Source of the DNA: SZUA-370 sp034003955
GTDB lineage: Bacteria > Spirochaetota > Spirochaetia > Treponematales > UBA12059
Assembly (NCBI GenBank): GCA_034003955.1
Contig: JAVEXO010000041.1
Span: forward strand, 1-25,822
Direction of reading: 5' to 3'
DNA: 25,822 bases
Shown here: positions 1-7,386 of the stretch, in pieces
Position numbering within the stretch: position 1 is the first letter of the stretch
Layout of the letters: every line of letters begins with the position of its first letter
Program-made: the position numbers and the translations under genes
The notes under the pieces: model-generated
What the model was told of the DNA's origin: nothing
The model's input: only the letters and a program-made list of their open reading frames with translations
Databases searched by the model: none

Positions 1-1015
1 TCCAGGGGTCTCGGTCTCCAGGCTTCTCGGCGGCGAGCACGAAAGACAGGAATTCCCTGGAAAGCCCGGCCAGGCCCTCCCTGGAGAAGGTTGATATACC
101 AACGACACGTTCTTCAGGCAAGGCTAAGGCCAACTCGGCAAGACGGCCCGTCGTTTCTGGCAGGTCAAGCTTGGTGCCTACCACAATGCGAGGTTTGCCT
201 ACTAGATCTACGGAGAAGCCCTCGAGTTCGGCCATTAGAATGTGGAAGGAATCGAGGAAGCTGTCATCAGACAGGTCTATGAGGAAGGCCAGGGCCGCCG
301 TTCTTGAGATGTGTTTTAAAAAGCGTATGCCAAGACCTGCGCCGTCGTGTGCACCCTCTATGATGCCAGGAATATCAGCAAGTATTATGTCACGGTCTGC
401 TATTGTCAGCACACCGAGGTTAGGAATCTTCGTGGTAAATGGATACGGTGCAATCTTGGGTCTGGCATTGGTAAAGCTGTCCAGGAGGCTTGACTTGCCG
501 GCATTGGGAAAGCCTACAAAACCTATATCGGCCATCAACTGTAGTTCAACGAGCAGGGCGACACTCTCTCCTGGTTTGCCGGGATGGGCCATGCGCGGTG
601 CCTGGTTTATGCTTGACTTGAAATGTACGTTGCCCCAGCCGCCATTGCCTCCCGTAAGAAAGACCCAGTTGCCTTCAGAAGCCTTGCCAAAGTCCTTGAG
701 CACTTCACCTGTTTCGGCGTTCTTTATGACGGTACCCGGGGGCACCGGTATGACCATGTCTTCGCCATCGGCCCCATGCTTGTTGCGACCCATGCCATCC
801 TGGCCTGACTTGGCCTTATAGTGCTTTGCGTGTCTGATGTGTACGAGGGTTCGGAGATTGCGGCGCACCTCGAAGATGACGTCTCCGCCTCTGCCTCCGT
901 CTCCACCAGCGGGACCGCCCAAAGGTACGTGGGCCTCGCGCCTGAATGCGATACAGCCGTTACCGCCGTTGCCTGATGACACGGTAATAGTCGTTTCATC
1001 GGCGAAATTGATCAT
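1..1015 (-). CDS. obgE: GTPase ObgE/CgtA, C-terminus beyond left edge
   Basis: This is an Obg-family GTPase, which acts in 50S ribosome assembly and stress signalling. About 338 residues are present, starting at the ATG at 1015, and the reading frame runs off the left edge without a stop. The glycine-rich Obg fold is plain (GNGGNG, GGPAGGDGGRGGD, TGGNGGWGN). The G domain follows with a P-loop GFPNAGKSS, the switch motif DIPGIIEGA and a G4 motif TKLD. G4 has Thr where NKxD is usual, which is tolerated in other GTPases. A purine-rich AGAGGGATAGGG lies before the start. The gene follows rpmA in the same direction, the common rplU-rpmA-obg order, but a strong terminator stands between them. The identification is very secure; only the missing C-terminal end is unknown. 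Confidence 0.97.
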   Translation of the reverse strand, partial: MINFADETTITVSSGNGGNGCIAFRREAHVPLGGPAGGDGGRGGDVIFEVRRNLRTLVHIRHAKHYKAKSGQDGMGRNKHGADGEDMVIPVPPGTVIKNAETGEVLKDFGKASEGNWVFLTGGNGGWGNVHFKSSINQAPRMAHPGKPGESVALLVELQLMADIGFVGFPNAGKSSLLDSFTNARPKIAPYPFTTKIPNLGVLTIADRDIILADIPGIIEGAHDGAGLGIRFLKHISRTAALAFLIDLSDDSFLDSFHILMAELEGFSVDLVGKPRIVVGTKLDLPETTGRLAELALALPEERVVGISTFSREGLAGLSREFLSFVLAAEKPGDRDPW

Positions 1016-1110
1016 TGAGTCACCCTATCCCTCTACTAAAAACAAAAATGCCGTCGCACGGCTCGAGCCGGACGCGACGGCAATGGCCACGGAAAGAAAC
1101 CGTGACTCAA
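1015..1110 (-). promoter_or_regulatory. Inverted repeat bracketing the obgE leader
   Basis: A 9-bp perfect inverted repeat has one arm at 1102-1110 (TTGAGTCAC in the minus-strand RNA sense) and the other at 1015-1023 (GTGACTCAA). The last A of the second arm is the A of the obgE ATG. Pairing would enclose the terminator hairpin and mask the bases just upstream of the start codon. Two more small hairpins lie in the same leader: TCGCCGC/GCGGCGA (1115-1121 with 1132-1138) and CACGG/CCGTG (1088-1092 with 1100-1104). The CACGG hairpin competes with the outer pairing for three bases. The repeat is seen directly; regulatory use is inference. Confidence 0.4.
1038..1082 (-). terminator. Intrinsic terminator between rpmA and obgE
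   Basis: Read on the minus strand, a 9-bp perfect stem (TGCCGTCGC with GCGACGGCA, at 1074-1082 and 1049-1057) encloses the self-complementary CGGCTCGAGCCG. It is followed at once by TTTTTGTTTTT (1048-1038). This is a textbook Rho-independent terminator for the rplU-prp-rpmA transcript. Only about 22 bases separate the end of the T tract from the obgE start, so no promoter fits between them. obgE expression must come from read-through or from a promoter upstream of the hairpin. Confidence 0.85.
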
Positions 1111-1142
1111 AGACTCGCCGCCTTTAAAAAAGCGGCGAAAGG

Positions 1143-1385
1143 CTACGCCTGTATAAGTTCTACGCCTGCGAACTTGCGTCCACGGTATTCCTTGAAGAAT
1201 ACACGGCCGTCTACGAGGGCAAAAAGGGTATCATCCCTACCCTTGCCTACGTTTTCACCGGGATGAATCCTGGTACCGCGCTGGCGAACAAGTATCGATC
1301 CGGCTTTGACGACTTCGTTTCCGTAAGCCTTGACTCCAAGATGCTGCGGATTTGAATCGCGGCCATTAACACCCTTATGTGGCAT
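1143..1385 (-). CDS. rpmA: 50S ribosomal protein L27, short N-terminal arm
   Basis: This 80-residue protein is bacterial L27 by its core motifs NGRDSNPQHLGVK, AGSILVRQRGTRIHPG and GRDDTLFALVDG. L27 lies by the peptidyl-transferase centre and its N-terminal arm contacts tRNA. The arm here is MPHK-GV-NGRDS. E. coli has seven residues between MAHK and NGRDS, so five residues are missing, an in-frame 15-base difference. The start is well set: GGAGG lies nine bases upstream of the ATG, and a TGA occurs in frame a little further upstream with no other ATG, GTG or TTG between. There is therefore no Firmicute-type cleavable extension. It is the third gene of rplU-prp-rpmA and is followed by a terminator. 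Confidence 0.96.
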   Translation of the reverse strand: MPHKGVNGRDSNPQHLGVKAYGNEVVKAGSILVRQRGTRIHPGENVGKGRDDTLFALVDGRVFFKEYRGRKFAGVELIQA

Positions 1386-1398
1386 ATCAGTTCCTCCG

Positions 1399-1743
1399 TT
1401 AGCTTTCTGTTTTCATCTCAATGAGGCCGGGGTATTCCCTCTCGACACTCGATAGACCGACCAGCAAAAAGTCGCCAACACCCTTGAGCTTGTCGACAAA
1501 AGCGGGCGGATAGCGCCCTAGCTCAAAACCAAGCTGGCCGGGCCGTAAGGCCCTTCCTTTAACGTCCACGCCCTCATATCCCGCGAAGGTCTCGTACGCC
1601 GTCCTCACAAGGACGGTGACGGCCGCGCAGGCCACGTTTGAACCGGCGGGAACCGCACCCGCATGCCCAGAGGCCCAGACGCTCTTGATAACGCCATCAG
1701 GCCAGTATGACACGCGAACACTGACCCTATCAGGCCCCAACAA
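1399..1743 (-). CDS. prp: Ribosomal-processing cysteine protease Prp (YsxB family)
   Basis: This 114-residue protein sits between rplU and rpmA, the diagnostic position of Prp. It carries the family's catalytic pair: His27 in SGHAG and Cys39 in GSNVACAAVTVL, about 12 residues apart. In Firmicutes Prp removes an N-terminal extension of L27 before ribosome assembly. The L27 encoded next door has no such extension, so the substrate or role here is uncertain. The start overlaps the end of rplU by 14 bases, suggesting translational coupling, and the stop lies 13 bases before rpmA. The family assignment is strong; function in this organism is inference. Confidence 0.88.
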   Translation of the reverse strand: MLGPDRVSVRVSYWPDGVIKSVWASGHAGAVPAGSNVACAAVTVLVRTAYETFAGYEGVDVKGRALRPGQLGFELGRYPPAFVDKLKGVGDFLLVGLSSVEREYPGLIEMKTES

Positions 1744-2041
1744 TATCCTCGACCGTCAGAAGCGTGTAGCGCTGCCTATGGCCCTGGGTCCTGCGATAGT
1801 CCTTCTTGGACTTATACTTGAAGACGATTACCTTATCGCCTTTCTCCTGAGCCTTGATGGTAGCCTTGACCGATGCTCCCGCTACATACGGTGCGCCAAT
1901 CTTTATGGTATCACCCGATACGAGCAGGACCGAATCGATGGCCACCGGAGTACCGGCCTCTCCGTCCATGCGATCTACGCGGAGAACGGCGCCCTTCTCG
2001 GCCCGGTACTGCTTTCCTTGCACTTCTACGACTGCGTACAT
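1730..2041 (-). CDS. rplU: 50S ribosomal protein L21
   Basis: This 103-residue protein is L21 from end to end: MYAVVEVQGKQYRAEKG at the N-terminus, then VIVFKYKSKKDYRRTQGHRQ near the C-terminus, which is the conserved RNA-binding stretch. L21 binds 23S rRNA domain I in the large subunit. It is the first gene of rplU-prp-rpmA and the only one with an upstream promoter. A GAGG Shine-Dalgarno lies about nine bases before the ATG. The length is normal for the family. Confidence 0.98.
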   Translation of the reverse strand: MYAVVEVQGKQYRAEKGAVLRVDRMDGEAGTPVAIDSVLLVSGDTIKIGAPYVAGASVKATIKAQEKGDKVIVFKYKSKKDYRRTQGHRQRYTLLTVEDIVGA

Positions 2042-2076
2042 CCTGTCAACCTCTTATGTTTCGTATGCCAAGGCCG

Positions 2077-2094
2077 CTGGATATTGCAATCCAG
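2077..2094 (-). other. Hairpin in the rplU 5' leader
   Basis: CTGGAT and ATCCAG form a perfect 6-bp stem with a 6-base loop, about 36 bases upstream of the rplU start. It lies inside a predicted leader of about 120 bases. L21 operons of several phyla have autoregulatory leaders, so this could be part of one, but no known consensus is recognised here. Only the hairpin is seen directly. Confidence 0.35.
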
Positions 2095-2171
2095 GAATCG
2101 ACCGACGCGTACAATGATCATGGCCATGAAAGCGGCCGTCACGGTGCCAAAGAATGGCGAACCGGCGCGAT

Positions 2172-2201
2172 TTTATACTATGTAAGGCAGGCCAGTGTCA
2201 A
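2172..2201 (-). promoter_or_regulatory. Sigma-70 promoter for rplU-prp-rpmA
   Basis: On the minus strand, TTGACA (2201-2196, perfect -35) is followed after 18 bases by TATAAA (2177-2172), with further A next to it. Transcription would start near 2165, giving an untranslated leader of about 120 bases before rplU. It lies just past the argS stop, so the ribosomal genes have their own promoter. Confidence 0.75.
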
Positions 2202-2219
2202 CCAAAGCCTGACAAAGAC

Positions 2220-3986
2220 CTACATGGCCTCCAGGAAGGGTATGCATAAGAGCTCCAGGCCATTCTTGAGTACGACGAGGACTGCCTCGGAGAGAGCCAG
2301 CCGTGTAGCCGCAAGATTGGCATCATCGCAATTGAGTATTGGTTCATCATGGTAAAACTTCGAGAACGCGCTTGCCAAAGCATACATGTGCGAGGCGATG
2401 ATGGATGGATTATACTCGGCTCCCGCCAATTCCACCGCCTCGGGGTAGGAGCCTATGAGGCGTGCAAGTTCCCACTCGGAGTCGGCCTTGAGCAAGTCTG
2501 CCTGTATGGTGCCGCCTTTAGCCTTGCCTTCCCCCCTATCCCGCTTACGGAGCATGCTCGATATTCTGGCGCCCATGTACTGTATGTAGGGACCCGTATT
2601 ACCGTTGAAGGCGAGCGATTCCTTAGGGTTGAAAATCATGTCCTTTGTAGGAGTAGCCTGGGCCAGATAGTAATGAACCGCTCCCAGGGCAATCTTCTCG
2701 GCCGTCTCGGCCGGGTTGTCGACAGCATCCTCCCGGCCCTTGGCCTGTATCTCCTCCAAGGCCAGCTCTGCAAGGGAATCAAGCAGGGAATCGGCGTCTA
2801 CAACCGTGCCTTCTCGCGTCTTCATCCTGCCCTCAGGCAGGTTAACCAGGCCGTACGACAGATGATACAGGCTCTTTGCCCATTCATAACCTAGACATTT
2901 AAGGATGTAGAACAGAACCTTGAAGTGATGCTGCTGTTCATTGGCAACGACGAAGACGAGCCTGTCGAAGGGCCAGTCCGCATGCCTATGGATTGCCAAT
3001 CCTATATCCTGGGTTGTGTAGATTGAGGTGCCATCCTTGCGGAGCAGAACCTTTTCTTCTAGCCCTATAGGAGACAGGTCTATGCGTACGGAACCATCGG
3101 CTGCCTTGTGAAACACGCCGGCTGCCAAACCCTTAAGAACCTCTTCCTTGCCGGTTAGATAGATCTGGCTTTCATAGTAGTACTTGTCAAAGGATATGCC
3201 CGTGCGCTCGTATGTCTTACGAATACCACCTACCGCCCATTCGTTCATCTTCTTCCATAGGGCGATAGTCTCGGGGTCTCCGGCTTCCCATTTGACGAGC
3301 AGTTCTTGAGCCTTTTCTTCTGCCTTGGCGTCTTCTTTCATGAGATCGTTGAACTTGACGTAGTAGTCGCCCACGAAGTGGTCAGTCTTCTTGCCTTCAT
3401 CGTCGGGCGTACGGCCACCCCCATACACCATGTAGGAGAGCATCGACTTGCATATATGGACGCCCCTGTCGTTTATCAGGTTTATCTTGAGGACTTCGGC
3501 TCCATTGGCCCTCAGTATCCGCGACGTACTCTCCCCTAAGGCATCGTTACGAAGGTGCCCCAGATGCAGAGGCTTATTGGTATTGGGGCTTGAAAACTCT
3601 ATCATGATCCTGGAACCAGCCAAAGACTGGGAGCGCCCATATGCCTTTCCTTCCGACATTGACCCTAGAACTTGAGAGACCAGCGATGGCCTGTCTAAAA
3701 AGACATTGAGATAGGGACCGACGACCCTGGCAGTTCCGGCGGGGGTCTCTATTTCCTTGCCAGGGGACTCTAGCCTGGTCGCCACGGCAGCCGCTATCTG
3801 AGGAGGACCCATCCTGAGCGCCTTGGCGAAGGGAAACATGGGAAAGCCTATGTCGCCCATGGCCGTGTCGGGAGGACTCTCGGCGGCAACGGCTGAGGCC
3901 AAGGCGCTGTCGGCTCCCTTTTCCTTGAGGATATCGGCTACGGCAAGCGTTACCGCCTTCTTCCAGGCTTCTCTGACGGACTTCAT
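2220..3986 (-). CDS. argS: Arginyl-tRNA synthetase
   Basis: This class I aminoacyl-tRNA synthetase charges tRNA-Arg. It has 588 residues, a normal length. The N-terminal Arg-tRNA-synthetase domain occupies roughly residues 1-110. The HIGH-type signature is HLGHLRN within SSPNTNKPLHLGHLRND. The KMSKS position is the ArgRS-style variant GRMKTREG, as expected for this enzyme family. The C-terminal DALR anticodon-binding domain ends with EAVLVVLKNGLELLCIPFLEAM. TAGGAG seven bases before the ATG fixes the start. It has a promoter candidate in the ligA-argS gap and lies upstream of the rplU promoter. Confidence 0.97.
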   Translation of the reverse strand: MKSVREAWKKAVTLAVADILKEKGADSALASAVAAESPPDTAMGDIGFPMFPFAKALRMGPPQIAAAVATRLESPGKEIETPAGTARVVGPYLNVFLDRPSLVSQVLGSMSEGKAYGRSQSLAGSRIMIEFSSPNTNKPLHLGHLRNDALGESTSRILRANGAEVLKINLINDRGVHICKSMLSYMVYGGGRTPDDEGKKTDHFVGDYYVKFNDLMKEDAKAEEKAQELLVKWEAGDPETIALWKKMNEWAVGGIRKTYERTGISFDKYYYESQIYLTGKEEVLKGLAAGVFHKAADGSVRIDLSPIGLEEKVLLRKDGTSIYTTQDIGLAIHRHADWPFDRLVFVVANEQQHHFKVLFYILKCLGYEWAKSLYHLSYGLVNLPEGRMKTREGTVVDADSLLDSLAELALEEIQAKGREDAVDNPAETAEKIALGAVHYYLAQATPTKDMIFNPKESLAFNGNTGPYIQYMGARISSMLRKRDRGEGKAKGGTIQADLLKADSEWELARLIGSYPEAVELAGAEYNPSIIASHMYALASAFSKFYHDEPILNCDDANLAATRLALSEAVLVVLKNGLELLCIPFLEAM

Positions 3987-4042
3987 TGTTTACTCCTAGG
4001 GACTAGACGGCCGAGAGCCGACTCGTAAGGCTATGGCTGCTT

Positions 4043-4071
4043 AGTGTAACGAAATGGCCTTCCAGTATCAA
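4043..4071 (-). promoter_or_regulatory. Promoter candidate for argS
   Basis: On the minus strand, TTGATA (4071-4066) and TACACT (4048-4043) are separated by 17 bases, in the 109-base gap between ligA and argS. The -35 matches consensus at five of six positions and the -10 at four of six. It would give a leader of about 50 bases. Confidence 0.5.
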
Positions 4072-4095
4072 CGAGTAGCTACACGAGTGCTCGTT

Positions 4096-6039
4096 TCAAG
4101 GCAGAGCGCCAGGGCTCACTATGTCGAGAAAGGCCTCTTCGTCTATTATGGCTACGCCTAGTGTACCTGCCTTCTTGTTCTTCTCTGAGCCAGAACCGGG
4201 ATCGTTTGTAACCAGGTAGCTGAGCCCCTTGGTAACCGATGAGCGTACCGAGGCGCCCAGTGATGTTACAAGAGCCTGGGCCCTGGAGCGTTTCATGCTG
4301 CGGAGTTCTCCGGTGAAGCAGAACGAAAGACCTGCAAGGGGCCCTGTTGCCTCGGTGTGAGGCGCTATGGCGACAAGACCGGTAGCCAGTACGGCATCCA
4401 TCTGTGGGCCTAGACTCTTCAGGCCCTCGCTTAGGGTTGCCGCCATGATGTCACCAAATCCATCTATGACCGCCAAGTCCTGGGTCGTAGCCGATCGCAG
4501 CGCCTTTAGCGTCGAGAAACCAGCCGCAGCCGCCTTCTCCACCGACAGAAGCCCTATACCCTCTATGTCGAAGCCCGCTACGAACTGAGCCAGGGTCGGC
4601 TCGGATCGAGCTTGCAGGTTCTGCACCAGCTTGGTAGCGCTGGCCTCCCCCATCCTCTCGTAGCCTGATAACTCTTCTACGCTCAGGGTGTATAAGTCGG
4701 CTATGGACCTGACCCTGCCGGCATCGAAGAGCCTCCTCAGTATTGTTACGCCAAACTCCATCACATCGAGGGTAGCCAGCCATTTTTCAAGACGATGCAG
4801 TATCTTCTTGGGGCAGTCAGGGTTGGGGCAGTACAGCCTGGTACCCTCGTCTACGAGGCTAGAGCCGCAGGAACAGCTCGATGGCACCACGATGTCGATG
4901 CTGCCCGGGGGGTTCTCTATGAGCCCCTCTATCTTGGGGATAATCTCACCGCGCTTTACGACTATGACCCTGGAACCTATCTTGAGCCCCATGCCGCGCA
5001 TGGTATTGGTGTTGGCAAGGCTCGCCCGCTTGACCGTGGTTCCGGCCAGGCGCACCGGTTCTATCAAGGCAACGGGTGTATAGGTAGCTCCTGATTCGCT
5101 CCACTCTATGCCCACCAGCGTTGTACTAGCCTCTTCCAAGGCAAACTTGAAGGCTATCTGCCGCTCCGGCCTGGCTCGCTTCATGTCGTCAATGTCTACG
5201 AGCCGCGCCTTTACGACCAGTCCGTCTATGTCGAATGCTAAAGAATCTCTTGAGTCCATGACGCGAGCCCTATAGTCTATAACCTGGTAGGGTTCGCTGA
5301 ATGTGGCCGTCTGAACCACCTGGAAGCCGCCATCCTTGAGCCAGGCAATCTTGGAGAGTTCATCGTCGAAGGGGGGCGTTGCGGCCATGGTAAAGAGACT
5401 GCCGGGCTCAACATCGTACATGCCCCGTGGTGCTGCATCGTAACAAATGACGTCTAGGTGCTCTACACCCACCCCATCCTTACGCTTCATAAGGCCATTG
5501 GCTGCGTTCCTGCAATTAGCCTTGTCTGAAAAGTGCCGGGCGTGCGTGTCTTTCGACATGACTACTTCTCCCCTCACGGCACCATTCCATCGAGAGCCAA
5601 GCTCATTTGGAACGCCTTTCATCATGCGGGCATTGCGTGTGATGTCATCTCCCAGTATACCGTCGCCCCGGGTGACGGCCCTAGTCAGACGCCCATTCTC
5701 GTATTGTAGTTCAAGGCTGGCTCCATCGAGCTTGTGTTCTACGATGTACTGCTCCAGGTTTATCCTGGCGCACCATGCAAGAAATTCTTCGGGGTCTGCA
5801 GCCTTGGCCTGACTACCCATGGGCAGGATGTGCCTGGCCTTCGGAAAACCATCGCTGGCATCAGAGCCGACCCTGGAAAGTACGGGGCTAGAGGGAGACA
5901 GGTGTGACAACTCGTCCCAGAGGGCATCGAAATCGGCATCGCTAATCTCCGGACTATGGTCGTAGTACAGACCCTGGTGCCTGACGATAAGGGCTTCCAA
6001 TTCGGCGATCCTCGCACTGAGCTTATCTGTTTCATCCAT
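4096..6039 (-). CDS. ligA: NAD+-dependent DNA ligase LigA
   Basis: LigA seals nicks using NAD+ during replication and repair. The 647 residues contain the NAD-binding Ia region (GLYYDHSPEISDADFD), the adenylated lysine in EHKLDGASLE (Lys103), TRGDGILGDD, DIDGLVVKA, the OB fold, a four-cysteine zinc finger, helix-hairpin-helix repeats and a C-terminal BRCT domain (about 570-640, LSFCFTGEL). Two points are atypical. The zinc site reads C-S-C...C-PNPD-C, with a CxC first pair instead of CxxC. The usual QVGRTGxxTPVA is ESGATYTPVA, which I associate with treponemal ligases. GGGGAGG lies before the ATG. It is divergent from the MFS gene. Confidence 0.96.
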   Translation of the reverse strand: MDETDKLSARIAELEALIVRHQGLYYDHSPEISDADFDALWDELSHLSPSSPVLSRVGSDASDGFPKARHILPMGSQAKAADPEEFLAWCARINLEQYIVEHKLDGASLELQYENGRLTRAVTRGDGILGDDITRNARMMKGVPNELGSRWNGAVRGEVVMSKDTHARHFSDKANCRNAANGLMKRKDGVGVEHLDVICYDAAPRGMYDVEPGSLFTMAATPPFDDELSKIAWLKDGGFQVVQTATFSEPYQVIDYRARVMDSRDSLAFDIDGLVVKARLVDIDDMKRARPERQIAFKFALEEASTTLVGIEWSESGATYTPVALIEPVRLAGTTVKRASLANTNTMRGMGLKIGSRVIVVKRGEIIPKIEGLIENPPGSIDIVVPSSCSCGSSLVDEGTRLYCPNPDCPKKILHRLEKWLATLDVMEFGVTILRRLFDAGRVRSIADLYTLSVEELSGYERMGEASATKLVQNLQARSEPTLAQFVAGFDIEGIGLLSVEKAAAAGFSTLKALRSATTQDLAVIDGFGDIMAATLSEGLKSLGPQMDAVLATGLVAIAPHTEATGPLAGLSFCFTGELRSMKRSRAQALVTSLGASVRSSVTKGLSYLVTNDPGSGSEKNKKAGTLGVAIIDEEAFLDIVSPGALP

Positions 6040-6068
6040 CCGGGCCTCGCCTCCCCATTCCAGGTGGC

Positions 6069-6097
6069 ATTGTAGACATCTGGTGACGACCGGTCAA
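6069..6097 (-). promoter_or_regulatory. Sigma-70 promoter for ligA
   Basis: On the minus strand, TTGACC (6097-6092) and TACAAT (6074-6069) are separated by exactly 17 bases. This would give a short leader of about 20-25 bases with a GGGGAGG ribosome-binding site. The -35 element lies inside an inverted repeat. Confidence 0.7.
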
Positions 6098-6112
6098 CGG
6101 AGAAACCGGTCG
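6087..6112. promoter_or_regulatory. Inverted repeat, operator candidate in the ligA/MFS intergenic region
   Basis: CGACCGGT and ACCGGTCG form a perfect 8-bp inverted repeat with a 10-base centre. The left arm overlaps the ligA -35 element. The right arm ends two bases before a plus-strand TTGACC (6115-6120) that could be a weak -35 for the MFS gene; no good plus-strand -10 was found. Its position suits a dimeric regulator controlling one or both genes. No regulator is identified. Confidence 0.45.
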
Positions 6113-6177
6113 GCTTGACCGAGCCTGTCGGGACGAGTTAGCCTGATGATGAACAAAGGCGATGAAAGCGAGAAACA

Positions 6178-7371
6178 ATGGGTGTAGTCGTCAAACGTAG
6201 ACTAGGCAAGATGGCCGTCATAGTGCCGGCGGCATTCATCAACAGCCTGGCCATAGGCACCATGTCTTTGGGTCTCCTGTTCGTTGTCAAGGATTTGTAT
6301 GGTGCCAGCCCAGCCTTGGTAGGATTCCTGGGAGCCCTCTGGTCATCATCGTATTTCATAGCGTGCATTCTACTTCGCAGGACGGCATCCCGTTTTAGAC
6401 CCAGAACGGCCATGTTCATCATGACATCCTGTAGCGCCATCATCTGGACGGCCTTTCTTCTGTACCCGGGTCTGTGGCAAGCCTATGTGGCCTTCTCTCT
6501 GTATGGGCTCTTGACGGCATTCTTCTGGCCACCCCTGATGGGCTGGCTGTCTACAGGGTATGAAGGCGCGGAACTCAACAAGGCCACGAGTCGTTTTAGC
6601 CTCTCATGGAGCATTGGAGGAGTATTCAGCTCATACATAGCCGGCATCCTCTCAGAACACGGCAAGTTCCTGCCCATAGTCATGTCGGCTAGCCTCTTTG
6701 CCATTAACGCATTGTTCATTCTTTCTTCAAGATTGTTGGTACCCGCTGACACGATCAGCGCGACCGATGGTCATGAGGAGACGGAAGCCATAGACCGTTC
6801 TACCATGCTTCGCTTCCCCGCATGGCTTGGAGCCTTCTTGATATACGCGGTCATGGGGGTGCTCTTCAATGTATTTCCTGTGTTCGCCCGTGACCGCCTG
6901 GCTCATAGTGAGTCAACCATAGGCTTCATGCTGACCATGAGGGCAATGGCCACCGCGCTGGGTTTCTTCGTGCTGGGACGTTTGACGTTCTGGCAATTCA
7001 AACGATACACCCTCCCTGCCTTATCGATGGCAACGGCCCTCATTCTTGTAGTGCTCATCGTTCAGCGAGGCGTTATAGGATTTGCCATGTGCTTTGGCTT
7101 GTTAGGATTCCTGCAATCAGGGATGTACAATAATTCACTGTTCTATGCTACGAGCGGGGCTCTGGACCGCAACAAACGAGCCAGCGTGCATGAGGCCCTT
7201 GTCACCTTTGGACAAGTAGTAGGTTCCATAAGCGGAGCGCTTCTGTACCAGTCATTCTCTATGCCGGCAGTGTTTTTGAGTCTTGGCCTGCTTCTGATAG
7301 CTGGAGCCAGCGCCCAGGCTGTGATGATATATAGGCCTGGCCGCCTGGCAAGGCCAGGAAACCGGGCCTGA
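6178..7371 (+). CDS. MFS-family permease
   Basis: This 397-residue protein is very hydrophobic, with about 12 predicted membrane segments and a more polar central loop (about residues 190-205). It has the layout of the major facilitator superfamily. The loop after the second helix is basic and Arg-rich (LRRTASRFRPRTAM), like MFS motif A. The substrate cannot be told from sequence. An in-frame TGA 13 bases upstream rules out an earlier start, and the ribosome-binding site is weak. It is a single gene, divergent from ligA and convergent with the SPOR-protein gene. Confidence 0.85.
   Translation: MGVVVKRRLGKMAVIVPAAFINSLAIGTMSLGLLFVVKDLYGASPALVGFLGALWSSSYFIACILLRRTASRFRPRTAMFIMTSCSAIIWTAFLLYPGLWQAYVAFSLYGLLTAFFWPPLMGWLSTGYEGAELNKATSRFSLSWSIGGVFSSYIAGILSEHGKFLPIVMSASLFAINALFILSSRLLVPADTISATDGHEETEAIDRSTMLRFPAWLGAFLIYAVMGVLFNVFPVFARDRLAHSESTIGFMLTMRAMATALGFFVLGRLTFWQFKRYTLPALSMATALILVVLIVQRGVIGFAMCFGLLGFLQSGMYNNSLFYATSGALDRNKRASVHEALVTFGQVVGSISGALLYQSFSMPAVFLSLGLLLIAGASAQAVMIYRPGRLARPGNRA
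7336..7358 (+). terminator. Hairpin at the 3' end of the MFS gene, weak terminator candidate
   Basis: CCTGGCC and GGCCAGG form a perfect 7-bp stem with a 9-base loop inside the last codons of the MFS gene. A TTTTT tract starts about 15 bases later, after the stop. The gap is too long for a canonical terminator, although an outer pairing AGGCC/GGCCT (7333-7337 with 7365-7369) would bring the stem closer to the T tract. Confidence 0.3.
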
Positions 7372-7386
7372 AATTTTTACAGGACT

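Noticed and set aside
171..821. Long plus-strand ORF opposite obgE
   Set aside because: It is antisense to a highly conserved GTPase domain and has no recognisable protein features; a codon-bias shadow.
1616..2185. Plus-strand ORF opposite prp and rplU
   Set aside because: It is antisense to two conserved ribosomal-operon genes and crosses their promoter region.
2349..2894. Plus-strand ORF of 181 residues opposite argS
   Set aside because: It is antisense to the conserved C-terminal half of ArgRS with no ribosome-binding site or family likeness.
3987..4095. Search for a terminator between ligA and argS
   Set aside because: Only short CGAG/CTCG repeats with no T tract were found; the gap is better explained by the argS promoter.
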